Assembly: GCF_007362955.1 (NCBI RefSeq)
Contig: NZ_CP041696.1
Coordinates: 4,402,001-4,466,000, forward strand
Direction of reading: 5' to 3'
Origin: Lysinibacillus fusiformis
GTDB lineage: Bacteria; Bacillota; Bacilli; Bacillales_A; Planococcaceae
DNA length: 64,000 nt
The notes under the pieces are model-generated. The model made no database searches. It was not told where the DNA came from and worked only from the letters and a program-made list of their open reading frames with translations. Made by a program: the position numbers and the translations under genes. Positions 16,789 to 26,016 of this stretch are shown here, piece by piece (the stretch's first letter is position 1; each line of letters starts with the position of its first letter).

Positions 16789-16815
16789 TGCAACCAATTT
16801 GCTTCCTTATTCGAC
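16789..16815 (+). promoter_or_regulatory. ECF-type promoter of the sigma/anti-sigma operon
   Basis: TGCAAC (16789-16794), 17 bp, CGAC (16812-16815), located 30 bp before the sigma gene. This matches the -35 AAC / -10 CG(A/T)C pattern of ECF sigma factors such as B. subtilis SigX, and suggests autoregulation. Confidence 0.6.
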
Positions 16816-16844
16816 TTTAATGCGTAACGGAAAGGAGAGCCATT

Positions 16845-17375
16845 ATGGATATAGCTCAATTAGTTCAAAAAGCAAAGAAGGGAGACGATGAAGCTTTCGA
16901 ACAACTGATTAGTTCTATTCGAGATAAGTTGTACCGGACAGCTTATTCATACGTTAGAAATGAACAAGATGCGTTAGATATTTATCAAGAAACTATTTAC
17001 ACAGCTTATATTTCAATTAAGGAATTAAAAAAGGCTGAAAGTTTTTCTAGTTGGATTACTAAAATTACCGTTTTTAAATCAATTGACTTTATTCGGAAAG
17101 AGTCTCGCCATTTTACGACCGATGATGAGGAAATGTTTGCACAATTAATTGCGCCGGAAAAAGACGATGTACTAACACATTCAATGGATTTGTCAGAAGC
17201 CTTTAATTTTTTAAATCCATTTGTGAAGACGATTATTTTATTGAGGTATTACCATGATTTGTCTATTAAAGAAATCGCTACGATTACGAATTGTCCTGAA
17301 GGAACTGTAAAATCCCATTTAAATAGAGCGAAGAAAGAGCTTAGGCCCATTTTAAAGGAGGACTATATGTTATGA
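16845..17375 (+). CDS. ECF-family RNA polymerase sigma factor
   Basis: This is a 176-residue group IV sigma factor. Region 2 spans about residues 18-85 (YRTAYSYVRNEQDALDIYQETIYTAY and SFSSWITKITVFKSIDFIRK). Region 4 spans about 120-170 (FVKTIILLRYYHDLSIKEIA and CPEGTVKSHLNRAKKEL, the helix-turn-helix that reads the -35). GGAGAG precedes the ATG. The stop overlaps the next gene by 4 bp, and that gene has the form of a membrane anti-sigma factor. It probably belongs to the SigV/SigX-like envelope-stress group. The exact subgroup is not determined. Confidence 0.92.
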   Translation: MDIAQLVQKAKKGDDEAFEQLISSIRDKLYRTAYSYVRNEQDALDIYQETIYTAYISIKELKKAESFSSWITKITVFKSIDFIRKESRHFTTDDEEMFAQLIAPEKDDVLTHSMDLSEAFNFLNPFVKTIILLRYYHDLSIKEIATITNCPEGTVKSHLNRAKKELRPILKEDYML

Positions 17376-18391
17376 ATAAAGACAAGTTCAGTGAGTCGAT
17401 TAACAATATAAATGTACCTATCGAAAAGCTAATGGAAAGGGAGAAAACTGCAATGTTTCTCGCTAAGAAAAAAAGAAAAGTAGGAAAGATAAAACGTTCA
17501 TTCTTAGTTGCATGTGGGTTAGGTATCTCTCTTCTTGGTTCTGGCTTCGTTTCAACAGGAATGGCAGATGCATTGACCAATATTCCATTGATTGGTTCAA
17601 TTTATAAAGATTTTAGAGATATAGCCTCTGATAAAATTGATCGTGATCATTTAACATCATTAATTGATAAACAAGATAGTCAAAATGGCTTAACCATGAC
17701 AGTGAAAGAAGCCGCCTACGATGGCGCCCGCTTAATGGTATCAGTGGTATACACAAGTGAACAGGAATTTGGTATTAGTGAAACAGATGGATTTGGGTAT
17801 ATCACAATTAACGGAGAACCGGTGGAGCAAGTTGGCGGTCAAACAGGACAAGATGACATAAACTCGAAAACAATTATTGAGCATCATCAAGTCACGTTTG
17901 CTAATTACGATGAATACAGTGATGAAATTGAAATTACAGTTCATGGAGAAAATTTATTTGGCTACGAGGCTGATTTAGAGGTAACATTCCCACTTAAAAA
18001 AGTAGCTGGTGAAATTACAGAGTTTACTCCGGGAGTGAGCGCTATAACAGGTGATGGAATTTATACTGTAACAGCTGAAAAAGTAACATTTTCTCCCCTA
18101 GCAACAAGAATAGATTTAACCGTTGATTATCCTGTTGAAATGGATGCAAATGATACATGGCCTTGGTTTGAATATTATGTAATGGATGACACTGGACAAA
18201 TTTATGATGGTTTGAAGTTACAACCAGGAATGATGCCTGGTAAATATGGTCATCACATGGTTCTCACATTACCTCCGATGGATATAGTTCCAACTTTCTT
18301 GACACTCATTCCACAACGTACAAATAGTGAAGGTTATAGAGAAGAAATAAAGGAATTGAAATTAGTTTTACCATTAATAGAAACAAAATAA
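17372..18391 (+). CDS. Membrane-anchored anti-sigma factor, DUF4179-type
   Basis: This 339-residue protein begins with a cytosolic segment (residues 1-45), which would hold the sigma factor. One membrane helix follows (FLVACGLGISLLGSGFVS), then a long beta-rich extracellular domain (NGLTMTVKEAAYDGARLMVS onward), the pattern of DUF4179 proteins encoded next to ECF sigma factors. It is translationally coupled to the sigma gene (ATGA). Stress signals outside the cell would release the sigma factor. Whether by proteolysis or conformational change cannot be seen here. Confidence 0.82.
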   Translation: MNKDKFSESINNINVPIEKLMEREKTAMFLAKKKRKVGKIKRSFLVACGLGISLLGSGFVSTGMADALTNIPLIGSIYKDFRDIASDKIDRDHLTSLIDKQDSQNGLTMTVKEAAYDGARLMVSVVYTSEQEFGISETDGFGYITINGEPVEQVGGQTGQDDINSKTIIEHHQVTFANYDEYSDEIEITVHGENLFGYEADLEVTFPLKKVAGEITEFTPGVSAITGDGIYTVTAEKVTFSPLATRIDLTVDYPVEMDANDTWPWFEYYVMDDTGQIYDGLKLQPGMMPGKYGHHMVLTLPPMDIVPTFLTLIPQRTNSEGYREEIKELKLVLPLIETK

Positions 18392-18435
18392 AGTGCAAAG
18401 AGCATAAGCCTGTAATCAAATAACGTATATAAATG

Positions 18436-18484
18436 AGCAGCATCTCCAGAAATGATAAACGTATCGATTTAAGGAGGTGCTGTT
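18436..18484 (+). terminator. 12-bp hairpin after the anti-sigma gene
   Basis: AGCAGCATCTCC (18436-18447) pairs with GGAGGTGCTGTT (18473-18484) over 12 positions with two G-U pairs. It may end the operon, though the T-tail is weak. The 3' arm contains a near-perfect ribosome site (AAGGAGGTG), which the stem would hide, but no normal start codon lies at the right distance. Confidence 0.45.
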
Positions 18485-18691
18485 CTTATATTCATTACAA
18501 CCTATTGAAATTATTAGTCCAAATTTATCGATTCATAAGCACCTAGGCAATTAAAAAGATTATATAACTTTGTAAAAAAAACATCTATCCAAAGAAAATT
18601 CCAGATAGATGACTATAAGTTTTGTATCCCGGAAAGGTACGCACATTTATTAAATTTTGGGCTTACTATGAACTTGTAAAAGGACAGATAA

Positions 18692-18728
18692 CCCGTAAAA
18701 GTTAGACACCCATTCTAACTTTTACGGG
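18692..18728. repeat. 15-bp inverted repeat resembling an IS3/IS150 end
   Basis: CCCGTAAAAGTTAGA (18692-18706), 7-nt loop, and its exact complement (18714-18728). The GTAAAAGTTAGACA string resembles the terminal repeats of IS150-type elements. No transposase is present, so it is at most a scar. It could also act as a terminator. Confidence 0.45.
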
Positions 18729-19252
18729 GGAATTTTTATGTTCATTTTTTGAAAATAGACAAGAGCAATTACTGACAAAACGGTGGCTTTATCTAGTCTT
18801 AGACTATGACGAGCAATACTTTATTGAATTTATATTAGATAGAAATAGAGTATGCATGTAAAGTAATGAATCTAAAATCCCACTCACAAAACTTGATATT
18901 ATCTTTTGTTTTAGCGTGTCTATATTATCTTTTCACCGATATAACAAATTATTTAATTTCTATATCGATTATTATCATACTGGAATAGAACAAGGAATAT
19001 TATTGTGTTAGTTAAAGTATTATGGAGGTGAGGTAGAGAGAGAACAATATTGAGGGCTAGGAGAAAGAAATCATAGCTATCAAATTGTACATGTAGGGTT
19101 AACTACTGTGATTGATCCCTTTCTGATTTTCTTCCTTTTATTTTGATTCTTTTATAGACGTATTGTGAGACTCAAAGCAAGTAGATTGTTAAGTGGCAGT
19201 TTCTTTTTAATTAGCATGATAGGTAGTAATTACACTCTGGAAGGGGAATCGA
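18729..19252. other. Gene-free stretch before the calcium pump
   Basis: A start-less coding-like tail (KRWLYLVLDYDEQYFIEFIL, stop near 18859) is the only protein-like stretch. The rest is AT-rich without a credible frame. The promoter of the ATPase gene should lie in the last 150 bp, but none stands out. Confidence 0.35.
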
Positions 19253-21859
19253 ATGGCACAATATCATCAACAATTATCAGCTGAAGTCATGGAACTGATG
19301 AACGTAACAAATCAAGGGTTGAGTGATGATGACGTTCAAAAAAGACAAGAAGTATATGGTTATAATCGATTAGTGGAAGGGAAAAAAACAAGTACATTCG
19401 CCGTTTTCTTTGGACAATTTAAAGATTTATTAGTCATTATTTTAATAGTTGCCGCTGCCATTTCACTACTATTAGGTGAAGTAGAAAGTACTATTGTTAT
19501 CATGATTGTCGTTTTTTTAAATGCAATCCTGGGCACAGTACAGCATGTTAAGGCAGAACAATCTTTGGATAATCTAAAAGCATTGACCTCTTCGGTTGCA
19601 AAAGTGATGCGCAATAATCAGATAGTAGAAATTCCTTCTGAGGACATAGTGGTTGGCGATATTCTCTTTTTGGAAACTGGAGATTATATCAATGCGGATG
19701 GCAGATTATTAGATAGCCATAATTTGCATGTAAATGAAAGTTCATTGACAGGTGAATCATTGGCTGTAGCAAAAAGCACAGCGCCCATTAAAGAACATGA
19801 AATAACGATTGCGGATAAAAAAAATATGGTATTCACAGGATGTTTTGTGACCAATGGACGTGGCACTGTCATTGTTACAGCTATTGGTATGGAAACAGAA
19901 ATAGGGAAAATTGCAAACTTACTGGATACGGCGAAAGAGAAAAAAACACCCCTACAAATAAGTCTAGATCAATTTGGTGAAAAATTAGCATTAGGTATTA
20001 CGATGATTTGTGTGGTCATTTTTACAATTGACCTTATTCGAGGACGCGAGTTAGTAGAATCGTTTATGTTTGCGGTTTCGCTTGCAGTTGCAGCAATTCC
20101 AGAAGCATTGAGTTCAATTGTTACCATTGTGCTGGCTTTTGGCACTCAAAAAATGGCGAAGGAAAATGCCATAATACGCAAGCTGTATGCTGTTGAAAGT
20201 CTGGGCAGTGTTTCTGTGATTTGTTCAGATAAAACAGGAACATTAACTGAAAATAAAATGATTGTTCAACAAGTATATGTTGATCAAAAAGTCATTCCGC
20301 ATGATCAACTACATACAGAAAATGCAATTGAAAAAAGTCTGATGTTAAAAGCACTATTATGTAATAACGCCTTGGAAAGTGATCAAAAGGAAATAGGTGA
20401 CCCGACTGAAATTGCACTCGTAAAATTAGGCAAGCAGTACGGTCTTGATGAATTAACCGTGAGAGAGCACTATCCAAGAGTAATAGAACTTCCTTTTGAT
20501 TCAGACAGAAAACTAATGAGTACAGTAAATCATATCAATCAGAAAAATATCATGATTACAAAGGGAGCATTAGATGTTCTTCTATCTAAAATTGTAAAAA
20601 TCGAAACATCTAAAGGGATACTTGATATTACGGAAGAGCACCGTAAAAAAATCGAAGAAGCGAATCGTGATTTTTCTATGAATGGTTTAAGAGTGCTAGC
20701 AATTGCTTACAAAGAGGTAAAGCCGTATCAAACAATCAATGTAGAAGCTGAAAGAAATATGATCTTCGTCGGATTAATGGCGATGATGGATCCACCGAGA
20801 AAAGAGTCAAAAGCAGCGGTCGAAAGCTGTATAAAAGCAGGTATTAAGCCAGTTATGATTACAGGCGACCATAAAATAACCGCAACTGCTATCGCTAAAC
20901 AAATTGGTATTTTAAAAGATCCTTCAGAAGTGATTGAAGGTTATGAAATTGAAGGATTAACGGATCAGCAACTACAAGAAGTGGTGCAAAATCTGTCTGT
21001 TTACGCACGCGTAACACCAGAGCAGAAAATACGTATCGTTAAGGCTTGGCAGGAAAAAGGAAATGTGGTTGCCATGACTGGAGATGGTGTCAATGATGGC
21101 CCTGCCTTAAAACAAGCTGATATTGGTGTGGCGATGGGGATTACAGGTACCGAGGTAGCGAAAGATGCATCCTCTATGATCTTAACGGATGATAATTTTT
21201 CAACAATTGTCAAAGCTATTTCGAATGGTAGAAGCCTCTATACGAACATTAAAAATGCCATTCTATTCTTATTATCAGGCAATACAGGTGCAATTTTTGT
21301 TGTCCTATATGCAACCGTATTAGGTTTACCAGTTCCATTTGCACCCGTACATTTATTATTTATTAACTTACTGACCGATAGTTTGCCAGCGATTGCCATA
21401 GGTTTAGAGCCGCATAACAAAAAGACAATGAGGGACAAGCCTAGAAATATTCACACACCATTACTAAATAAAACATTCACTACTCAAGTGATACTTGAAG
21501 GTTTATTAATTGCTATCGCTACGATTATTGCATTTCGAATAGGCTTATCAACCGGAGATACGCTAACAGCAACTACAATGGCATTTACAACTTTATGTTT
21601 ATCAAGATTAGTGCATGGCTTTAACTCCCGATCAAAAGAATCGCTCTTCACAATTGGCGTATTTTCGAATAAATATACTTGGCTAGCATTTTTAATAGGT
21701 TTTTTATGTCTACATTTCGTATTATTTGTTCCAGCGCTTACGGGTATGTTTGAAGTCGCAACATTAAGTGGCGTGCAATTAGGCTTAATATATAGCTTGT
21801 CCTGTATGCCATTTTTAGTGAATCAGTGGTATAAGTTGTTGTTTGTGAGAAGTAAATAA
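19253..21859 (+). CDS. P-type Ca2+-transporting ATPase (type IIA)
   Basis: This 868-residue ion pump has ten membrane helices. The phosphorylation site is D326 in CSDKTGTLTEN, with TGES at 166-169 (dephosphorylation loop) and MTGDGVNDGPALKQADIGVA in the hinge. Helix 4 carries VAAIPEALSS, with the calcium-binding Glu, and helix 6 carries NLLTDSLPAIA with Asp. This is the pattern of bacterial SERCA-like pumps such as YloB and LMCA1, which export Ca2+ from the cytosol. GGAAGGGG precedes the start. It is a single gene with a terminator. Confidence 0.93.
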   Translation: MAQYHQQLSAEVMELMNVTNQGLSDDDVQKRQEVYGYNRLVEGKKTSTFAVFFGQFKDLLVIILIVAAAISLLLGEVESTIVIMIVVFLNAILGTVQHVKAEQSLDNLKALTSSVAKVMRNNQIVEIPSEDIVVGDILFLETGDYINADGRLLDSHNLHVNESSLTGESLAVAKSTAPIKEHEITIADKKNMVFTGCFVTNGRGTVIVTAIGMETEIGKIANLLDTAKEKKTPLQISLDQFGEKLALGITMICVVIFTIDLIRGRELVESFMFAVSLAVAAIPEALSSIVTIVLAFGTQKMAKENAIIRKLYAVESLGSVSVICSDKTGTLTENKMIVQQVYVDQKVIPHDQLHTENAIEKSLMLKALLCNNALESDQKEIGDPTEIALVKLGKQYGLDELTVREHYPRVIELPFDSDRKLMSTVNHINQKNIMITKGALDVLLSKIVKIETSKGILDITEEHRKKIEEANRDFSMNGLRVLAIAYKEVKPYQTINVEAERNMIFVGLMAMMDPPRKESKAAVESCIKAGIKPVMITGDHKITATAIAKQIGILKDPSEVIEGYEIEGLTDQQLQEVVQNLSVYARVTPEQKIRIVKAWQEKGNVVAMTGDGVNDGPALKQADIGVAMGITGTEVAKDASSMILTDDNFSTIVKAISNGRSLYTNIKNAILFLLSGNTGAIFVVLYATVLGLPVPFAPVHLLFINLLTDSLPAIAIGLEPHNKKTMRDKPRNIHTPLLNKTFTTQVILEGLLIAIATIIAFRIGLSTGDTLTATTMAFTTLCLSRLVHGFNSRSKESLFTIGVFSNKYTWLAFLIGFLCLHFVLFVPALTGMFEVATLSGVQLGLIYSLSCMPFLVNQWYKLLFVRSK

Positions 21860-21895
21860 TGCCATTTCAAAGCATTTGAATGAAAAAGTCACTCA

Positions 21896-21939
21896 GTTGA
21901 AGTTAAATTCTGAGTGACTTAATTTATTTTCCCGAACTT
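21896..21939 (+). terminator. Terminator after the calcium pump
   Basis: AAGTCACTCAG (21896-21906) pairs perfectly with CTGAGTGACTT (21920-21930), followed by an AT-rich, T-biased tail. Confidence 0.75.
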
Positions 21940-22070
21940 ACAAATATCGTGGTCAAGATTCGTCTTATTGGTGTCGGTTCATGAGATATTTATTACAAAT
22001 ATTCCGCAGGTGATAATTGTTGCATATTCTTTTATTCGTTTTCATCAACAGACTTTTCAAATAAAAATGG

Positions 22071-22100
22071 TTGCACGATGTATTATTTAATGTGTATAAT
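22071..22100 (+). promoter_or_regulatory. Promoter upstream of the YfzA-like gene
   Basis: TTGCAC (22071-22076), 18 bp, TATAAT (22095-22100). A leader of about 140 nt would separate it from the gene. Confidence 0.55.
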
Positions 22101-22248
22101 GTGATTATAGTATATATACATTATATAAGGTTTATGAAAATATTTGTAAACCTGTCTTCAATGACAACTGGCAGGGTAACAACCACAACGCCTACTCTAT
22201 AGAAGGTTTGAATTCCAAATGATGAAACATGAGAGGAGAAGTGTTCAA

Positions 22249-22554
22249 ATGATTGGCACGGAAAAAACGCATAATATTAATCTAGCAAAACACTGGATAA
22301 TCACCCTTGGTATATTTTTAATTGTTCAATTGATCTTTATCGCCGTTGATGGCACTTTCCTAGAGCCAAACATAAACGATAGTGATAAATTATTTGCCAG
22401 GATAGGAAGATGGATTTTGGACTCGAAGCTCTTTACTGAATGGATTACTCCTTACTCCTTTCCTTTCTTTAATATGGTCATGACAATTCACGTTATTGCT
22501 ATACTGATTGCTACAGTACTGCACATTATTTCAAGTATCTTTTCAAAAAAATAA
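22249..22554 (+). CDS. YfzA-like two-helix membrane protein
   Basis: This protein is about 101 residues. Helix 1 (HWIITLGIFLIVQLIFIAV) is followed by DGTFLEPNI, an aromatic segment (TEWITPYSFPFFNM) and helix 2. The VDGTFLEPNI and FTEW motifs match the YfzA family as I remember it. Its function is unknown. Two ATGs are possible. The one at 22249 follows AGAGGAG by about 10 nt and is preferred over 22219. Confidence 0.65.
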   Translation: MIGTEKTHNINLAKHWIITLGIFLIVQLIFIAVDGTFLEPNINDSDKLFARIGRWILDSKLFTEWITPYSFPFFNMVMTIHVIAILIATVLHIISSIFSKK

Positions 22555-22680
22555 AGAAGAATGTGCGTAATAGTATTCAGGAAACTTTTAATAATATACT
22601 AATTAATTTAGATAATTGGCTACTTTGGTAAAGTATCTTTATACTAAGAATCAGTATTTATGAAGAAAGGTTTTGGTTTT

Positions 22681-23409
22681 GTGATAAAGATACTTCCTGC
22701 TAAAGAGATTTACTTAAAAGGTGATAATCATGCTGTATTACTTTTGCATTCGTTTACTAGCCATACTAGAGACATGAAGAAGGTAGCAACTGAACTAAAC
22801 AAAACAGGTTACACATGCTATGCACCTCTGTATAGTGGTCATGGGCAAACGCCAGAACAGTTATTACAATACAATGTAAATGACTGGTGGCAAGATGTGA
22901 TGAAAGCCTATCAATTTTTAAAAGATGAAGGATTCCAAAAGATTACTGTCATAGGTTTGTCTATCGGTGGTATTTTCGCATTGAGACTTGCGCAGCTTAA
23001 AAAAATAGAGCATGTGATTGTATTATCAGTACCGATTGATCGGGATCCAGAGCGACTCAAAAAAAGAATAATTGACTACGCCAATAATTACAAAAAAATA
23101 GAAGAAAAGTCTGCTCTCCAAATCTCTCATGAACTTGAAGTGTTTAATCAAATGCCTTTAGATTCGTTAATTAAGTTTCAAGAATTTATTAGGTTTACGA
23201 TTCAAAACCTTGAAAAAATTACAATCCCGAGTGCAATTTTTTACGGTATACGAGACGATAAATTGTATTCTATAAGTGCTTATACCATTTATAAAAATGT
23301 CAATTCAAGCGAAAAACTGATTAAAGGGTTTAAACAATCGAAACATTTAATGACGTTAGGAAAAGATCAAATAGAAATTATAAATGAAATTCTTGATTTT
23401 ATTAATTAA
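22681..23409 (+). CDS. Carboxylesterase, Est30/YvaK-like alpha/beta hydrolase
   Basis: This is a 242-residue monofunctional esterase resembling Geobacillus Est30: VLLLHSFTSHTRDMK near the oxyanion hole, APLYSGHGQTPE, NDWWQDVMKAYQFLKDEGF, and the nucleophile elbow GLSIGG with Ser94. The acid is Asp in YGIRDDKLY and the base His in SKHLMTLG. Starting at GTG 22681 puts the nucleophile at residue 94 as in Est30, and AGAAAGG lies just upstream, so this start is preferred over the ATG at 22660. Short-chain ester hydrolysis is the family activity. The natural substrate is unknown. Confidence 0.85.
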   Translation: MIKILPAKEIYLKGDNHAVLLLHSFTSHTRDMKKVATELNKTGYTCYAPLYSGHGQTPEQLLQYNVNDWWQDVMKAYQFLKDEGFQKITVIGLSIGGIFALRLAQLKKIEHVIVLSVPIDRDPERLKKRIIDYANNYKKIEEKSALQISHELEVFNQMPLDSLIKFQEFIRFTIQNLEKITIPSAIFYGIRDDKLYSISAYTIYKNVNSSEKLIKGFKQSKHLMTLGKDQIEIINEILDFIN

Positions 23410-23447
23410 TAATAGGGGTTATAAATTTATCTTAATTAACGAAAAGA

Positions 23448-23752
23448 GACTGGGACAAAAGAGAAAAAGTGTTAGATTGACTGCTGTCGATCTAACACTT
23501 TTTTGCTGTAAGCGTTGATGTCCGCTACGGCGGACGCTTTCCGGGGGCGTGGCCTGAACCTGTAGTTTCAGGCGTCACGCTAATCGCCCAGGAGTCGCCG
23601 CCTTTGCTACCATCAACTAGTACTCTCTTCTGAATTTTATTTATTACAAAAGGAAGATCGTCTAAATTTTTCTTCATTTTTAGATAGTAAGAATTTAATA
23701 ACGACTTTGCTCCTCTTTCTTAAAATTTAAAGTTATGCCCCAGCCTCTACTA
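23448..23752. repeat. Composite repeat: GACTGGGACA ends with GC-rich palindromic core
   Basis: The outer ends are GACTGGGACAAAAG and ATGCCCCAGCCTC (inverted). Inside lie a hairpin (GTGTTAGAT with ATCTAACAC, then TTTTTT) and a GC-rich palindromic core at 23514-23617 bounded by GTTGATG and CATCAAC. The core is related to 6028-6154, and the outer part to 391-509. No coding frame is convincing. The hairpin near the left end could terminate the esterase gene. Confidence 0.7.
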
Positions 23753-23755
23753 TTT

Positions 23756-24204
23756 AGCTATTTAATTGAAAGAAGATATTAATTCATCATCTATGGGTGG
23801 CAAAGCAGTAGGTGTCTAATGCTTTTCTAAAATTTGATAGTTCAATGCGAACCAGTGTTAGAAAATTGGCTGGAAGAATGAATGGAAATATATATCAAAT
23901 TTAATAAGAGATAAGGTATTATATTTAAATAGTTATAAAAATTAAAGGATAAGGCATATGCAATTTTGAGCCGCGAAATTTCAAGGTCGAAAGTTCGGTA
24001 ACGAAGAGCTGACCGTACTTTAAGGAGAATCTTCACAAAGCACTTACCACGGCAGGTGCCTTTTAAGTAGAGCGTGCCTGAAATTTCAAGCATATGTGAG
24101 GACTCGGCAAAAGCACAAAGTGTGAAATTGAATTTAATTAACGAGTCTTGTTAAACGGGGATGGTTCATTCATGGAGACAGGTGTTTTCTATAATGGACG
24201 GAGA
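23756..24204. other. Gene-free stretch
   Basis: No gene is supported. Around 23960-24000 a segment (GAAATTTCAAGGTCGAAA) resembles 25685-25702 (GAAATTTCACGGTCGAAA) beyond the next gene in the same orientation, suggesting that an old intergenic segment was duplicated. Confidence 0.35.
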
Positions 24205-24205
24205 A

Positions 24206-24238
24206 ATAAAAAAGGACTGGGCTATTAACCCCAATCCT
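24206..24238 (-). terminator. Terminator of the YVTN-repeat gene
   Basis: AGGACTGGG (24213-24221) pairs with CCCCAATCCT (24229-24238) with mismatches, and the minus strand then runs into TTTTTT. The sequence is nearly identical to the terminator at 25931-25963. Confidence 0.65.
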
Positions 24239-24423
24239 TATTAATAACAAACTTATTTGTTTTACATTAGTCATGAGGCATTCACTCCATTCGGCTTTGG
24301 TTGTTTGGTCACTTCCATTATACCGAATCTTGGGAGGTGCATGTTTTTTATTTTTTTGAAACCCTTGAGCCCCAAGGACTCTGGATTATGAAATCAACTC
24401 GTTTATATAAAAAAGTTTATCTT

Positions 24424-25470
24424 TTATTGGCATATTGTCCCGGTTTTTATACCAGTAGGACCGTTAAACCCTGGAATTGTATCGATTACAGTATTTGTTG
24501 CTATATCTATGACAGAAACCGTATTGTCAAGTTGATTTGTGACATAGGCAAGTGTTCCATCCGGCAAGATGGTTACTTGGTCAGGAGATAATCCTACAGG
24601 GATTGTAGCAATCACCATATTTGTTGCTGTACTTATGGCAGAAACCGTATTACTACCTTTATTTACAATGTAAACAAAATTTCCATTTGGTGTAATTGCT
24701 GTTCCCACAGGTCCTGTTCCCACAGGGATTGTAGCAACCACCGTATTTGTAGCTGCTTCAATTACAGATACATTGTTACTACTTTCATTTGTAACGTAAG
24801 CAAATTGTCCGCTCGGTGTGAAAACGATTGATCTTGGGCGAGTTCCCACAGGAATTGTAGCAACCACGGCATTTGTAGCTGTATTTATAACTGATACTGA
24901 ATTTGAGTTTTCGTTTGCAACGTAAGCAAACGCACTATTCGGAGTAAAAGCTATGCCCTGAGGTTGGAGACCTACTGTAATAATAGCGATGACCATATTT
25001 GTAGCAGTATCTATGACAGATACAGTGTTAGTACCGTGATTTGATACATAAGCAAGTGTTCCATTTGGTGAAATCGCTACACCAAGAGGGTCAGGTCCTA
25101 TTCCTACTGAAATAGTAGTGACCACAGCGTTTGTGGCAGTATTAAAAACCGTTACATTATCAGAGAAGAGAGCTGGAACATAACCTAATTCGCCATTTGG
25201 TGAAATCGCTACTTCTAGAGGAGCAGATCCTACTGGAATGGTAGCGACTATAGTATTTGTCGCTGTATCAATTACTGATACTCTATTATCAGGAGTAGCT
25301 AACTGACCAGCGTCTGTAACGTACACTAAAAAATGACAAGGTGGAGTTGGTGGCACAGGTATAAAAGGTGGCTTACAACGACAAGGACAACAAAAACCAC
25401 AACAATGACAACGACAACTTGGATTTGATTTAAACTTGAACCTTAAAAAATTATTTATGTTTTTTCCCAC
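24424..25470 (-). CDS. Seven-blade YVTN beta-propeller protein with Cys-rich N-terminus
   Basis: This is a 348-residue protein. After a basic start comes a Cys-rich stretch (CRCHCCGFCCPCRCKPP, eight Cys), a Pro-rich linker, then seven repeats of about 42 residues, each like AYVTN...NTVSVIDTATN.VVATIPVG..P.GIA.TPNG. Seven repeats make one closed propeller. GTG at 25470, eight bases after AGAAAGGGAG, is preferred over the TTG at 25512. There is no signal peptide. Cys-rich collars with repeat domains occur on spore or exosporium surfaces in this group, so a spore-surface role is plausible but inferred. Confidence 0.8.
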   Translation of the reverse strand: MGKNINNFLRFKFKSNPSCRCHCCGFCCPCRCKPPFIPVPPTPPCHFLVYVTDAGQLATPDNRVSVIDTATNTIVATIPVGSAPLEVAISPNGELGYVPALFSDNVTVFNTATNAVVTTISVGIGPDPLGVAISPNGTLAYVSNHGTNTVSVIDTATNMVIAIITVGLQPQGIAFTPNSAFAYVANENSNSVSVINTATNAVVATIPVGTRPRSIVFTPSGQFAYVTNESSNNVSVIEAATNTVVATIPVGTGPVGTAITPNGNFVYIVNKGSNTVSAISTATNMVIATIPVGLSPDQVTILPDGTLAYVTNQLDNTVSVIDIATNTVIDTIPGFNGPTGIKTGTICQ

Positions 25471-25930
25471 ATACTTGACTCCCTTTCTGGCATTTATTGA
25501 TACTATATGCAAACAGAATTATGTTGCTTGTATGTTTTACCTTAACCAAATACTTCTGAAAAGTGTCGAGTGGTTGTTTATTAATGAATAGTCCTAAGAA
25601 GGGTTCAACTTTTTGGCAGGCTTTTTCAAATTTGAGGAGATATGGTCAAAATTGGATAGATATTGCCTGCTGAATTTTAAGCTATGAAATTTCACGGTCG
25701 AAAAATTGGACAATTAAAAAGTTTACTCCCGAAAAGTAGGGGTGAAATGTACTTTGAAAAATCGAATTGTAAAAGTTGTCCCAAATATGGGGGGGATTTA
25801 CTTAAAATTAAGCAGATATATTTGGCAGCTCAATTTTCAGCCTCTCATCTGAGAAAATAAAGGAGTGAAAAGATGCGCCCAACTTTTTACCAATGTTATA
25901 GCTAGAGGAGTGTTTTTGTGCGGTAGGCCA
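25471..25930. other. Gene-free stretch upstream of the YVTN gene
   Basis: No gene is supported. It contains the GAAATTTCACGGTCGAAA segment shared with 23980 and is otherwise AT-rich. The promoter of the YVTN gene (minus strand) should lie within about 25480-25560. Confidence 0.35.
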
Positions 25931-25963
25931 AATAAAAAGGATTGGGGAATTAACCCCAATCCT
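25931..25963 (-). terminator. Terminator of the acylphosphatase gene
   Basis: AGGATTGGGG (25938-25947) pairs perfectly with CCCCAATCCT (25954-25963), and the minus strand continues TTTTTATTT. Confidence 0.85.
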
Positions 25964-26016
25964 AATAATGCTTGATAAACCTGGGTATAACAACACTAAA
26001 AAAGAAATGAGCCAGA

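Noticed and set aside
24301..24591. 96-codon + strand frame over the end of the YVTN gene
   Set aside because: Most of it is antisense to the seventh propeller repeat, and it has no ribosome site.
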